A stretch of DNA of 64,000 nt from Streptomyces griseofuscus (GCF_014673495.1 NZ_CP051006.1:7005001-7069000), one strand, 5' to 3'; positions 54,548 to 63,259 are shown, counted from the stretch's first letter. The notes: generated by a model not told the origin, from the sequence alone. Numbers and translations are program-made.

Positions 54548-55717
54548 ATGCGAGACGCAGTGATCGTCGAGGCCGTACGCACCCCGATCGGCAAGGGCAA
54601 GCCCACCGGCGCCCTCGCGCAGATCCACCCCGTCCAGCTGCTCGCCCACACACTGAAGTCCCTGGTCGAGCGCTCCGGAATCGACCCGGCACTGATCGAC
54701 GACGTGATCGGCGGCACCGTCGACCAGGTCGGCGAGCAGGCCATGAACACCACCCGGTACGCCGTGCTCGCCGCCGGACTGCCCGACACGGTCCCGGCCA
54801 CCACGGTGGACCGCCAGTGCGGCTCCTCCCAGCAGGCCGTGCACTTCGCCGCCCAGGGTGTGATCGCCGGCGCGTACGACATGGTGGTCGCCTGCGGTGT
54901 GGAGTCGATGAGCCGGGTGCCGATGTGGTCCAACGTGCCCGCGGGCAAGGACCCCTTCGGACCCGGCGTCGCCGCGCGCTACCCCGAGGGCCTGCTGCCG
55001 CAGGGCATCAGCGCTGAGCTGATCTCCGCCAAGTGGTCGCTGACCCGCGCGGAGATGGACGCCTTCGCGGTCTCCTCGCACCGCAAGGCCGCCGCGGCCT
55101 GGGAGGCCGGACTGTTCGACGCCGAGACCGCGCCCCTGGAGGGCGTCACCCGCGACGAGTGCGTACGACCCGACAGCACCCCGGAGATCCTCGGCGGCCT
55201 CAAGCCCGCCTACCACGACCCGAACTTCGCCGAGCGCTTCCCGCAGATCGAGTGGAATATCACCGCGGGCAACACCAGCCCGCTCAACGACGGCGCCTCC
55301 GCCGTCCTGATCACCTCCAGCGAGACCGCCGCCCGGCTCGGCCTGCGCCCGCTCGCCCGGCTGCACAGCTTCGCGGTCACCGGCTCCGACCCGCTGCTGA
55401 TGCTCACCGGTGTCATCCCGGCCACCGAGAAGGTGCTCGCCCGGGCCGGCCTCTCCCTCGGCGACATCGACCTGTTCGAGGTCAACGAGGCGTTCGCCAG
55501 TGTGGTCCTCGCCTGGCAGCAGGAGACCGGCGCCGACCTGGACAAGGTCAATGTGAAGGGCGGCGCCATCGCCCTCGGCCACCCGCTCGGCGCCAGCGGC
55601 ACCCGGCTGACCACCACCCTGGTGCACGCGATGCGCGAACGGGGCGCCCGCTACGGCTTGCAGACGATGTGCGAGGCGGGCGGCCTCGCCAACGCGATGA
55701 TCCTGGAAGCCGTCTGA
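54548..55717 (+). CDS. Acetyl-CoA acetyltransferase (thiolase)
   Basis: A 389-residue thiolase. The nucleophile Cys91 is in TTVDRQCGSSQQAVHFAAQG; EVNEAFASVVLAWQQETG, GGAIALGHPLGASGTR and QTMCEAGGLANAMI are the later motifs with catalytic His and second Cys. It either condenses acetyl-CoA units or cleaves 3-ketoacyl-CoA in beta-oxidation; sequence cannot decide. AGGAGG precedes ATG 54548. The divergent HxlR protein probably controls it. A dehydrogenase partner is not adjacent. Confidence 0.93.
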   Translation: MRDAVIVEAVRTPIGKGKPTGALAQIHPVQLLAHTLKSLVERSGIDPALIDDVIGGTVDQVGEQAMNTTRYAVLAAGLPDTVPATTVDRQCGSSQQAVHFAAQGVIAGAYDMVVACGVESMSRVPMWSNVPAGKDPFGPGVAARYPEGLLPQGISAELISAKWSLTRAEMDAFAVSSHRKAAAAWEAGLFDAETAPLEGVTRDECVRPDSTPEILGGLKPAYHDPNFAERFPQIEWNITAGNTSPLNDGASAVLITSSETAARLGLRPLARLHSFAVTGSDPLLMLTGVIPATEKVLARAGLSLGDIDLFEVNEAFASVVLAWQQETGADLDKVNVKGGAIALGHPLGASGTRLTTTLVHAMRERGARYGLQTMCEAGGLANAMILEAV

Positions 55718-55738
55718 CGCAGGGTCGACGGACCTCGG

Positions 55739-56458
55739 TCATCTGCCGCGCAGCCGATGCCGCTGCCGCCACGCCACCACCGTGCCCGCCAGGGCCGGTA
55801 CGGCGATGCAGGCCATCGCGAGCAGGAACGCGGGCGACGTCGGCGCCGAGGCACGGGCGCCGGCGACCGCGTAGGCGGCGGTGTTCGGGACCGACCCGAG
55901 CGCCGTCGCCAGCAGGAACGGCAGCCAGCCCATCCGGGAGACCGCCGCGCAGTAGTTCGCCGCCCAGAACGGCACACCCGGGAAGAGCCGCGCGGCCAGC
56001 ATGGACCGGAACCCGTGCCGGCTCAGCTGCCCGTCCGCCGCCCGCAGCCACCGGCCGCGCAGCAACGGGCGCAGCGCGTCCTGCCCGAGCAGCCGCCCGA
56101 GCCCGAAGGCCACCCCGGCCCCGAGCACCGTCCCGGCGAGCGCGGTCGCGAGGCCCAGCCGGGAGCCGAACAGCGCGCCCGCCGCCAGGTTCAGCAGGGG
56201 CCGCGGCACGAACGCCACCGTGCACAGCCCGTATCCCGCCCCGAAGGCCAGCACCGCCATGAGCCCGCCCGCCCGCGGCGGCCAGCCCTGGGTCAGCAGG
56301 CGCTGCGGATCGAACAGCAGCACCAGCGCGCCCGCGGCCGCCAACAGCACCAGCAGCAGCGACAACCGCGCCCACGGCGACAGCAGCGCCCGGGTGCAGC
56401 GGGCGGTGAACCCCGCGCGGGGCACGGGCGGCGCGGGGACGGTGGTGGCATCGAGCAC
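55739..56458 (-). CDS. TVP38/TMEM64 (VTT domain) family membrane protein
   Basis: A 239-residue membrane protein. LSLLLVLLAAAGALVLLFDP is the first helix; FGAGYGLCTVAFVPRPLLNL, AAGALFGSRLGLATALAGTV, LGAGVAFGLGRLLG and RLFPGVPFWAANYCAAVSRM, GWLPFLLATALGSVPNTAAY are the VTT/DedA core. Bacterial DedA-superfamily proteins support membrane homeostasis and lipid scrambling. GTG 56458. Convergent with the thiolase, 21 nt apart. Confidence 0.88.
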   Translation of the reverse strand: MLDATTVPAPPVPRAGFTARCTRALLSPWARLSLLLVLLAAAGALVLLFDPQRLLTQGWPPRAGGLMAVLAFGAGYGLCTVAFVPRPLLNLAAGALFGSRLGLATALAGTVLGAGVAFGLGRLLGQDALRPLLRGRWLRAADGQLSRHGFRSMLAARLFPGVPFWAANYCAAVSRMGWLPFLLATALGSVPNTAAYAVAGARASAPTSPAFLLAMACIAVPALAGTVVAWRQRHRLRGR

Positions 56459-56609
56459 GTGACCCCCTGGGAGACATCGACGGCCGACGCCGATGATAGA
56501 GGGCGCCGCGGGCAGCCCGGTCGTCCACGTGCGCCGGTGCGGCTGACCGGGTACTTGACGGGGACACGTGCGGTCGGCAGCAGTCCATCACGGAGCGTGA
56601 CTGCTACGT

Positions 56610-58865
56610 ATGCTGCGCATGAAGCGAAATAAACGCTCGTCCCCACTCGGCGGACCCGCGCGGACCTCCCGGCTCGCCGCGGCGGCGCTGACCCTCGCCT
56701 TCGGCGTGGGCGGCTCGCTGGCACTGGACACCGGTGCCCTCGCCCAGCCGCAGCCGCGCCAGGGTGGTTCCACCCTGCTCGACGAGACGTTCATGCACGC
56801 GACGGCCCCGGAGTTCACGGGCGTCGGCTCGGCCTGCCTCACCGGCGCGCCCCAGGTCGGCGCCCTCCCGGGCCCTGGCGACCACCCGCTGGGCGGCTGC
56901 ACGGCGGGCGTCGGCCCGCAGCCGCCCAACAACGCCGCCCCGCACGGCTATCTCCGGCTGACCGACTCCTCGAACGACCAGTCGGGCGCCGTCCTCTACA
57001 ATCACGCGCTGCCCGCCACCAAGGGTCTCGACGTCACCTTCGACCAGTGGCAGTACGGCACCACCACGGGCCATATCGCCCCGGCCGACGGCATCTCGTT
57101 CTTCCTGGTCGACGGCGACACGCAGCTGACCCACCCCGGCGCCTTCGGCGGCAGCCTCGGCTACGCCCAGAAGCTGCCCGACGACGACCCCACTGCCGAC
57201 TTCCAGCCCGGTGTGGACCGCGGCTACCTGGGCGTCGGGCTCGACGTCCTCGGTAACTACTTCGGCGACTGGGAGCACCGCGGCAACGGCTGCCCGCCCG
57301 GTCAGCGCTCGCCCGCCGGAACGGCTTTCCACGTACCCGCGCCCGGGCCGAACATGGTCACGCTGCGCGGTCCCGGTGACGGCATCGAGGGTTACTGCTT
57401 CCTCACCGCCACCACGAGCAACTTCTCGACCACCGGGCCCTGGCCGTCGACCCTTCCCGGTCAGCTTCAGGGGCCGACCACCACGGTGTCGAGCGACCCG
57501 GTCCAGGCCGAGCAGGACCTGGAGCCCTCGCGCCGCCGGGTGCACGTGGTGATCACCCCGGCGCCCGACCCGCAGGTCACCGTGTCCATCGACTTCAACG
57601 ACGGCAACGGTTTCCAGCAGGTGCTCCAGACGGCCGCGCCGACCCCGGTGCCGTCGACCTACAAGTTCGGATTCGCGGCGTCCACCGGTCTGTTCACGGA
57701 CACCCATCTTATCCGCAACGTGGTTGTCGCCACCGAGCAGCCGCTCTCCGAGCTCAGCCTCGTGAAGCAGGCCAGGCAGCCGCTGCCCGGAGACCTGACG
57801 GTCGGTTCGCAGGTGCCGTACGACTTCGTGGTCACCAACTCGGGCGATACGACCATCGACGACCTGGCCGTCGACGACCCGAAGGTCGGCCCGGTCCACT
57901 GCCCGGTGACCAGCCTCGCGCCCGGTGAGACGGTCACGTGTACGGCCACGTACACGGTGACGGCCGCGGACGTCGCCCACGGTTCCATCGACAACACGGC
58001 CACCGCCACCGGCACTTCCGACGGGGAGACGGTCACCTCGCCGGAATCCTCGGAGAGCGTCCCGATCCAGCAGCGGCCGGGCATCGAGGTCGAGAAGCAG
58101 GTGGAGACCCCCGGTCCGTACTCGGTCGGGCAAACGGTCACCTACCGCTACACCGTCCGCAACACCGGTGGTGTGGAGCTGACCGATGTCGCGGTGCACG
58201 ACGACCATGTGCAGAACATCACCTGCGAGTCGACCACGCTCGCCCCGGCGGAGGAGACCGGTGACAGCACCACCTGCACCGGCACCTACACCATCACCGC
58301 GGCCGACGGCACGGCCGGTTCCGTGACCAACACCGCCACGGCGACCGGTACCGCGAACGGGGAGACCGTCACCTCGCCGGAGACGTACCAGACCATCCCC
58401 GTCGGGCAGCCCCACCTCACGCTGCACAAGCGGGTCGTCTCCAGCGGTCCGTACCAGGTCGGGTCCACGGTCCAGTACGCGTACACCGTGACCAACACCG
58501 GCAGCACCCAGCTGCACGACGTGCATGTCGCGGACGACCGTGTCGCCACGGTGACCTGTGACGACACCACGCTGGCGCCCGGGGAGACCACCACCTGCCA
58601 CGGCTCGTACCAGATCACCCAGGCCGACATCGACCTCTGCCTGGACAACGGCAACCGCGGCGGCGGTGACGGCGGCACCGTCGAGTGCCGGATCACCAAC
58701 ATCGCACAGGCCGGCGCCACCGACCCGCAGGGCCGGGAGATCGCCAGCGAGCCCGCCTCGGCCACCGTCACGGTCGCCGTCCGGCCGGAGCCCCCGTGCC
58801 CCGTCTACGGCAAGCCGGACGACAAGGGCGGCTGCGACAAGCGGGGCCGCCACAGCGAGGTCTGA
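56610..58865 (+). CDS. Secreted lectin-like protein with three DUF11-type repeats
   Basis: A 751-residue exported protein. The Sec signal peptide ends near GALA|Q (residue 45). Residues about 55-375 form an L-type lectin-like beta domain (LDVTFDQWQYGTTTGHIAPA, DGISFFLVDGDTQLTHPGAF). Three DUF11/Ig-like repeats of about 111 residues begin near 378, 489 and 600 (for example YSVGQTVTYRYTVRNTGGVE). Each has a pair of Cys likely to form a disulfide. The end (CPVYGKPDDKGGCDKRGRHS) has no LPxTG anchor, so the protein is probably released or bound through sugars. ATG 56610 or 56619 may start it. Confidence 0.83.
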   Translation: MLRMKRNKRSSPLGGPARTSRLAAAALTLAFGVGGSLALDTGALAQPQPRQGGSTLLDETFMHATAPEFTGVGSACLTGAPQVGALPGPGDHPLGGCTAGVGPQPPNNAAPHGYLRLTDSSNDQSGAVLYNHALPATKGLDVTFDQWQYGTTTGHIAPADGISFFLVDGDTQLTHPGAFGGSLGYAQKLPDDDPTADFQPGVDRGYLGVGLDVLGNYFGDWEHRGNGCPPGQRSPAGTAFHVPAPGPNMVTLRGPGDGIEGYCFLTATTSNFSTTGPWPSTLPGQLQGPTTTVSSDPVQAEQDLEPSRRRVHVVITPAPDPQVTVSIDFNDGNGFQQVLQTAAPTPVPSTYKFGFAASTGLFTDTHLIRNVVVATEQPLSELSLVKQARQPLPGDLTVGSQVPYDFVVTNSGDTTIDDLAVDDPKVGPVHCPVTSLAPGETVTCTATYTVTAADVAHGSIDNTATATGTSDGETVTSPESSESVPIQQRPGIEVEKQVETPGPYSVGQTVTYRYTVRNTGGVELTDVAVHDDHVQNITCESTTLAPAEETGDSTTCTGTYTITAADGTAGSVTNTATATGTANGETVTSPETYQTIPVGQPHLTLHKRVVSSGPYQVGSTVQYAYTVTNTGSTQLHDVHVADDRVATVTCDDTTLAPGETTTCHGSYQITQADIDLCLDNGNRGGGDGGTVECRITNIAQAGATDPQGREIASEPASATVTVAVRPEPPCPVYGKPDDKGGCDKRGRHSEV

Positions 58866-58882
58866 CGCCCCCTCCGCACCGC

Positions 58883-58915
58883 ACCGGCGCCGCCCCACCC
58901 AGGGGCGGCGCCGGT
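58883..58915 (+). terminator. Strong terminator hairpin after the DUF11 gene
   Basis: ACCGGCGCCGCCCC (58883-58896) pairs perfectly with GGGGCGGCGCCGGT (58902-58915) round a 5-nt loop. It lies 18 nt after the stop codon. Confidence 0.85.
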
Positions 58916-59002
58916 CGCTTGTGTGCACACGCCCCGTGCGCGGAGCGGTCCGCCGCCCGGAAACCGGTGGAAAACCATTCGACGCCGGACATCCCGTCGG
59001 CG

Positions 59003-59116
59003 ATGATCGACCTCATGTTCTGGTACGCCTTCCACCTCGCAGCATCCGCGGTCGCGGATGTGCCGAAGGCTGCCGTTCCCACGCTCGCGGCCGCTGTCGA
59101 CGGCGCCCGAAGCTGA
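59003..59116 (+). CDS. Possible small protein or leader upstream of tuf3
   Basis: A 37-codon frame, MIDLMFWYAFHLAASAVADV then PKAAVPTLAAAVDGARS, lies 97 nt before the tuf3 start. An inner ATG at 59015 gives MFWYAFHL. The aromatic run F-W-Y is notable for a leader peptide, and the N-terminal part is hydrophobic enough for one membrane pass. No Shine-Dalgarno is seen. It may be chance. The rest of the 348-bp gap holds the terminator at 58883 and the tuf3 promoter region. Confidence 0.3.
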   Translation: MIDLMFWYAFHLAASAVADVPKAAVPTLAAAVDGARS

Positions 59117-59213
59117 CCCTCCCCGGATCGTCCGGCGGACCCCGCAGGGGGAGGGTCGGCGGGCCGGCGGGGTCCCGACTTCCGTACGACAGCGAAGGCT
59201 TCGAGGTACAGCC

Positions 59214-60392
59214 ATGTCCAAAACGGCCTACGTGCGCACCAAGCCGCACCTGAACATCGGCACCATGGGTCATGTCGACCACGGCAAGACCACCCTGACC
59301 GCCGCCATCACCAAGGTCCTCGCCGAGCGCGGCACCGGCACCTTCGTGCCCTTCGACCGCATCGACCGCGCCCCCGAGGAGGCCGCGCGCGGCATCACCA
59401 TCAACATCGCGCACGTCGAGTACGAGACCGACACCCGGCACTACGCCCATGTGGACATGCCTGGTCACGCCGACTATGTGAAGAACATGGTCACCGGCGC
59501 CGCGCAGCTCGACGGGGCGATCCTGGTCGTCTCCGCGCTCGACGGGATCATGCCGCAGACCGCCGAGCACGTCCTGCTCGCCCGGCAGGTCGGCGTCGAC
59601 CACATCGTCGTCGCCCTCAACAAGGCGGACGGCGCGGTCGACGAGGAACTGATCGACCTGGTCGAGCTGGAGGTCCGCGACCTGCTCACCGCGCAGGGCT
59701 ACCCGGGCGACGCGGTACCCGTCGTACGCGTCTCGGGGCTGCGGGCGCTCGCGGGCGACCCGCGCTGGACGGCGTCCGTCGAGGCGCTGCTCGACGCCGT
59801 GGACACCTATGTGCCGATGCCCGAGCGGTATCTCGACGCGCCGTTCCTGATGCCGGTGGAGAACGTGCTGACCATCACCGGGCGGGGCACGGTCGTCACC
59901 GGCGCCGTGGAGCGCGGCACGCTCAACCTCGGGGACCGCGTCGCCGTGCTCGGCGCGGACGGCGTCGAGACCGTCGTCACCGGCCTGGAGACCTTCGGCA
60001 AGCCGATGCCGCAGGCGCTGGCCGGGGACAACGTGGCCGTGCTGCTGCGTGGCGTGCCCCGGGACGCGGTGCGGCGGGGGCATGTGGTGGCGGCGCCGGG
60101 CAGCGTGGCGCCGGCGCGGCGGTTCACGGCGCGGGTGTATGTGCTGTCGGGGCGCGAGGGGGGTCGGACGACACCGATCGCGACGGGGTACCGGCCGCAG
60201 TTCTACATCCGTACCGCGGATGTGGTCGGGGACGTCGACCTCGGCGCGGCGGCCGTGGCCCGGCCCGGTCAGACGGTGGAGATGACCGTCGAGCTGGGGC
60301 GGGAGGTGCCGCTGGAGCCGGGGCTCGGCTTCGCGATCCGGGAGGGCGGCCGGACGGTCGGCGCGGGCACCGTGCTGTCCGTCGGTTCGTAG
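59214..60392 (+). CDS. tuf3: Elongation factor Tu, diverged Tuf3 type
   Basis: A 392-residue GTPase that carries aminoacyl-tRNA to the ribosome. GTP motifs: GHVDHGKTTLTAAI (G1), DMPGHADYVKNM (G3) and NKAD (G4). The effector region ARGITINIAHVEYET is conserved. It departs from housekeeping EF-Tu at many positions (starts MSKTAYVRTKPHLNIGTMGH; normal EF-Tu has AKAKFERTKPHVNIGTIGH; G5 is SGLRAL instead of SALKAL), and it stands alone instead of in the rpsL-rpsG-fusA-tuf operon. Both points fit tuf3 of Streptomyces, reported as expressed under stringent conditions. GAGGT precedes the ATG. Confidence 0.92.
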   Translation: MSKTAYVRTKPHLNIGTMGHVDHGKTTLTAAITKVLAERGTGTFVPFDRIDRAPEEAARGITINIAHVEYETDTRHYAHVDMPGHADYVKNMVTGAAQLDGAILVVSALDGIMPQTAEHVLLARQVGVDHIVVALNKADGAVDEELIDLVELEVRDLLTAQGYPGDAVPVVRVSGLRALAGDPRWTASVEALLDAVDTYVPMPERYLDAPFLMPVENVLTITGRGTVVTGAVERGTLNLGDRVAVLGADGVETVVTGLETFGKPMPQALAGDNVAVLLRGVPRDAVRRGHVVAAPGSVAPARRFTARVYVLSGREGGRTTPIATGYRPQFYIRTADVVGDVDLGAAAVARPGQTVEMTVELGREVPLEPGLGFAIREGGRTVGAGTVLSVGS

Positions 60393-60422
60393 GGCCCCCG
60401 CGGGGCGCGTCACAATGAACGC

Positions 60423-61268
60423 GTGACCGAGCAGATACCCGTCTTCCGCACCACCGACCACGGCGCCGCCAAGCTCATGCCCGATGTGGACCGGGAGCGT
60501 GCCTGGCTGCTGACGGTCGACGGGGCGCCCCAGTCCTACGTCGACCTGGGCGAGCCGACGTACCTGGAGTTCGAGTACGCGCGCCGGCTCGGGCACGCGC
60601 TGGACACGGTGGCTCCCGAGGGCCGGGCGCTGGACGTGCTGCACCTGGGCGGGGGAGCGCTGACCCTGCCCCGGTACGTCGCGGCGACCCGGCCCGGCTC
60701 ACGGCAGGACGTCGTGGAGGCCGACCGGGGGCTGCTGGACCTGGTCGCCGAGTATCTGCCGTTGCCGAAGGGTGCGGGCGTCGCGGTGCACGCCGCCGAC
60801 GCCCGCGCCTGGCTGTCGGCCGCGCCGGACGACGCGGCCGATGTGCTGATCGCGGACGTCTTCGGCGGCTCCCGGGTGCCGGCCCATCTCACCACCCTCG
60901 CCTACGCCCGGGAGGCCGAGCGGGTGCTGCGGCCGGGCGGGACCTATCTCGCCAACCTCGCGGACGCGGCGCCGTTCGCCTTTCTGCGCTCCCAACTGGC
61001 CACGTTCGCCGAGGTCTTCGAGGAGCTGGCGCTGGTCGCCGAGCCGGGGGTGCTGCGCGGGCGGCGGTTCGGCAACGCGGTGCTCATCGCCTCGCACCGG
61101 CCGCCGGACGTCGCCACGCTGGCCCGCCGGGTGGCGGCGGACGTCTTCCCCGCGCGGGTCGAACACGGCGCCGCCGTACGGGAGTTCATCGGCGGCGCGC
61201 GGCCGGTCGGGGACGCGGACGCGGTGCCCTCGCCGGTGCCGCCGGGCGGCTCGTTCGGCATCGGCTGA
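60423..61268 (+). CDS. Spermidine synthase-like protein
   Basis: A 281-residue Rossmann-fold protein: DVLHLGGGALTLPRYVAATR (SAM-type Gly motif), QDVVEADRGLLDLVAEYLPL, DDAADVLIADVFGGSRVPAH and AYAREAERVLRPGGTYLANL. It resembles fused-less spermidine synthases/methyltransferase-like proteins of actinobacteria. The GGxD-type aminopropyl acceptor residues are only partly kept, so a polyamine product is not assured. GTG 60423 is 30 nt after tuf3, on the same strand, so the two may be co-transcribed. Confidence 0.82.
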   Translation: MTEQIPVFRTTDHGAAKLMPDVDRERAWLLTVDGAPQSYVDLGEPTYLEFEYARRLGHALDTVAPEGRALDVLHLGGGALTLPRYVAATRPGSRQDVVEADRGLLDLVAEYLPLPKGAGVAVHAADARAWLSAAPDDAADVLIADVFGGSRVPAHLTTLAYAREAERVLRPGGTYLANLADAAPFAFLRSQLATFAEVFEELALVAEPGVLRGRRFGNAVLIASHRPPDVATLARRVAADVFPARVEHGAAVREFIGGARPVGDADAVPSPVPPGGSFGIG

Positions 61269-61313
61269 ACGCCGGGCGCGGGGACGTCCGTCCGCCGCGC
61301 CCGGAGCCCCGCG

Positions 61314-62429
61314 TCAGTCCGACGTCGGGGTGCCGTGCAGCCGCACCGAGCCGAGGATCTTCATGATCGTGGCCTGCGGGACCTCGTCCTTGATGCCCTT
61401 GGCGCCATAGAAGTTGAACGACACGTAGTCGTGCGCCGAGTTCTGGAAGCCGAAGGTGAGGGCCTTGCCGTCGGTCGCGCACTTGCCCTTCTGCGGGGTG
61501 CCGCTCGACCTCGCCCAGGCGTAACTGCCCTTGATGCCGGACGTGGTGGTGAAGGGAGTGGCCTTCTTGTCGAAGGTGATGGTCTTCTTGTCCGGCTGGG
61601 TGTAGCCGCCGTAGACCCACCAGGCGGGGGTGTTGACGGCGATCTGGTCGGTGCTCTTCGCGCCGCTCGCGCCCTTGCTGCCGACGACCGCGAGGGGGGT
61701 GTCGTCGGTGCGGCCGTCCTTGTTGTCGTCGGACGTGCAGAACTTGGGCTGGTCCTCGGCGGTGCCCGACATCACGATCAGCGGCTTGCCGTCGGTGGAC
61801 TTCTGGTCCTCGAAGCCCACCTCCAGGTCGGGCGCCTGGGCCTGCCAGTCCGAGGGCACGTCATAGGCGATGCCCCACTTGGGGTTCACCACGACCTTCC
61901 AGCCCGGCACGGTCGGCTTCTCGCTCTCCGCGGCCCGCGGGTTGTCGGTGGAGGCGGGGCTGGACGACGCCCCGGTCGGCGACTGGCTGGCCCCTGTGTG
62001 CTTGCCGTCCGCCTTGTCGTCCTTGCCGTTCTTGGACCCGCCGAGGACCAGCACACCGGTCACGCAGGCGGCGACGACCACGGCGGCTGCCGCGACGATC
62101 GCGATCAGCTTCGTACGGTTGCCGCCGCCGTTGCCGCCGCCCTTCGGGGGCTGCTGCATCGGCACGGTGGGCGGCTGCCCCCACTGCGGCTGCTGCTGCC
62201 CGTACGGGCCGGGGGCCGCGGGGTACTGACCCGGCCCCGGCTGCTGACCGGCTCCGGGCTGCTGCCCGGCCCCGGGGTGCTGGCCCCCCTGCGGGTACTG
62301 CTGGTACCCCGGCTGCTGATACGGATTCGGCTGCTGCTGATAACCCGGCTGCTGCTGATAACCCGGCTGCTGGTACGGGTTCTGCTGCGGGTTCTGCGCG
62401 CCCCCGGGCGGCTGCTGATCTGGCCACAT
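61314..62429 (-). CDS. Q/P/G-rich membrane-anchored protein
   Basis: A 371-residue protein. Residues 1-105 are a cytoplasmic tail made of repeats such as QQPGYQQQPNPYQQPGYQQY. A transmembrane segment (LIAIVAAAAVVVAACVTGVL, residues about 112-132) follows, then a Ser/Thr/Asp linker and an extracellular domain (GWKVVVNPKWGIAYDVPSDW ... DYVSFNFYGAKGIKDEV). It is a common Streptomyces type; the function is unknown, perhaps an envelope protein or sensor. The start ATG 62429 lies 8 nt after a -10-like TAGTGT (62438-62443 on the minus strand), so it is probably leaderless. Confidence 0.82.
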   Translation of the reverse strand: MWPDQQPPGGAQNPQQNPYQQPGYQQQPGYQQQPNPYQQPGYQQYPQGGQHPGAGQQPGAGQQPGPGQYPAAPGPYGQQQPQWGQPPTVPMQQPPKGGGNGGGNRTKLIAIVAAAAVVVAACVTGVLVLGGSKNGKDDKADGKHTGASQSPTGASSSPASTDNPRAAESEKPTVPGWKVVVNPKWGIAYDVPSDWQAQAPDLEVGFEDQKSTDGKPLIVMSGTAEDQPKFCTSDDNKDGRTDDTPLAVVGSKGASGAKSTDQIAVNTPAWWVYGGYTQPDKKTITFDKKATPFTTTSGIKGSYAWARSSGTPQKGKCATDGKALTFGFQNSAHDYVSFNFYGAKGIKDEVPQATIMKILGSVRLHGTPTSD

Positions 62430-62569
62430 GGCCGACAACACTAGTGCGGTGGCGGCACGGTTCGGTCACGGGCTCTCGTCAGGGCCGTAGCGAAGCGGTG
62501 TGAAGGGCATGGCGGACGGCTGGAGGCCGTGCTGGTCAGCAACGCCTACTGGCCGGTAACATCACGCCC

Positions 62570-63022
62570 ATGACTGTTGACAGCGCCTCGATGGGCGAGA
62601 TGCTTGCCACCGCGGTCCCGATGGTGCGGACCCTGAACCTGGAGTTCGTCGAGGTGACCGCGGAGCGCGCCGTGCTGCGGCTCCCGGACCAGCCGGACTA
62701 CCACAACCACATCGGCGGTCCCCACGCCGGCGCGATGTTCACGCTGGCCGAGTCCGCCAGCGGCGCCATCGTGCTCACGGCCTTCGGCGACCAGCTCTCG
62801 CGCGCGGTGCCGCTCGCGGTCCGGGCCGAGATCGGCTACAAGAAGCTGGCCATGGGGCCGGTGACGGCGACGGCGACCCTGGGCCGTCCGGCGGCCGAGG
62901 TCGTCGCCGAGCTGGACGCGGGCGGCCGGCCGGAGTTCCCGGTCGCCATCGCCATCGAGCGCGAGGACGGCGCCGTCACCGGGGAGATGACGGTGGTGTG
63001 GACCCTGCGGCCGAACGGCTGA
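62570..63022 (+). CDS. Hotdog-fold thioesterase-like protein (DUF4442 type)
   Basis: A 150-residue hotdog protein: YHNHIGGPHAGAMFTLAESA, SGAIVLTAFGDQLSRAVPLA, VRAEIGYKKLAMGPVTATAT. The NHIGGPHAGAMF loop matches PaaI/YiiD-like thioesterases, with a conserved His-x-Gly-x2-His pattern. It probably hydrolyses acyl-CoA. A -10 box TAACAT (62557-62562) is 7 nt before ATG 62570, so the mRNA is leaderless. The gene is divergent from the Q-rich gene. Confidence 0.85.
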   Translation: MTVDSASMGEMLATAVPMVRTLNLEFVEVTAERAVLRLPDQPDYHNHIGGPHAGAMFTLAESASGAIVLTAFGDQLSRAVPLAVRAEIGYKKLAMGPVTATATLGRPAAEVVAELDAGGRPEFPVAIAIEREDGAVTGEMTVVWTLRPNG

Positions 63023-63036
63023 GCTGACCGCTGAAG

Positions 63037-63066
63037 AGGGGCCTCCGGCGTGTGCCGGGGGCCCCT
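63037..63066 (+). terminator. Terminator hairpin after hotdog gene
   Basis: AGGGGCCTCCGGC (63037-63049) pairs with GCCGGGGGCCCCT (63054-63066), one mismatch, 4-nt loop, 14 nt after the stop, followed by TCCTCGTTCC. Confidence 0.75.
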
Positions 63067-63107
63067 TCCTCGTTCCGGGGGCCGCTAGGTCGGCGGGCCG
63101 CGCGCTT

Positions 63108-63231
63108 CGAAAATTTCGGTGCGGCGGCGGGAGCCGAAGTCGATGCGAGCCCTGCTGTGCAGGCCCATTGACGCGGTGAGATCGCGCGGTCTAGCTTGCA
63201 CCACCGATCGAACATCGGCCCGAAACTTTCG
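63108..63231 (+). promoter_or_regulatory. Two CGAAANTTTCG boxes upstream of the xylanase gene
   Basis: CGAAAATTTCG (63108-63118) and CGAAACTTTCG (63221-63231) are perfect 5-bp inverted repeats with a 1-nt centre, 113 bp apart. The same motif is known upstream of Streptomyces lividans xylanase genes, where it acts in repression by glucose. The second box is 28 nt before the start codon. Confidence 0.85.
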
Positions 63232-63259
63232 AGGCCGACTGGACCACCGGGAGCCCGTC

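Noticed and set aside
56604..58928. Antisense frame opposite the DUF11 gene, with repeated Gly/Val/Asp segments
   Set aside because: Repeats mirror the three DUF11 repeats on the plus strand; no independent support.
61900..62430. Possible CRISPR-like array (repeated CTGCTGATA-type units)
   Set aside because: The units are in frame codons for Gln/Pro/Tyr repeats of a protein, are variable and have no spacers of constant length.
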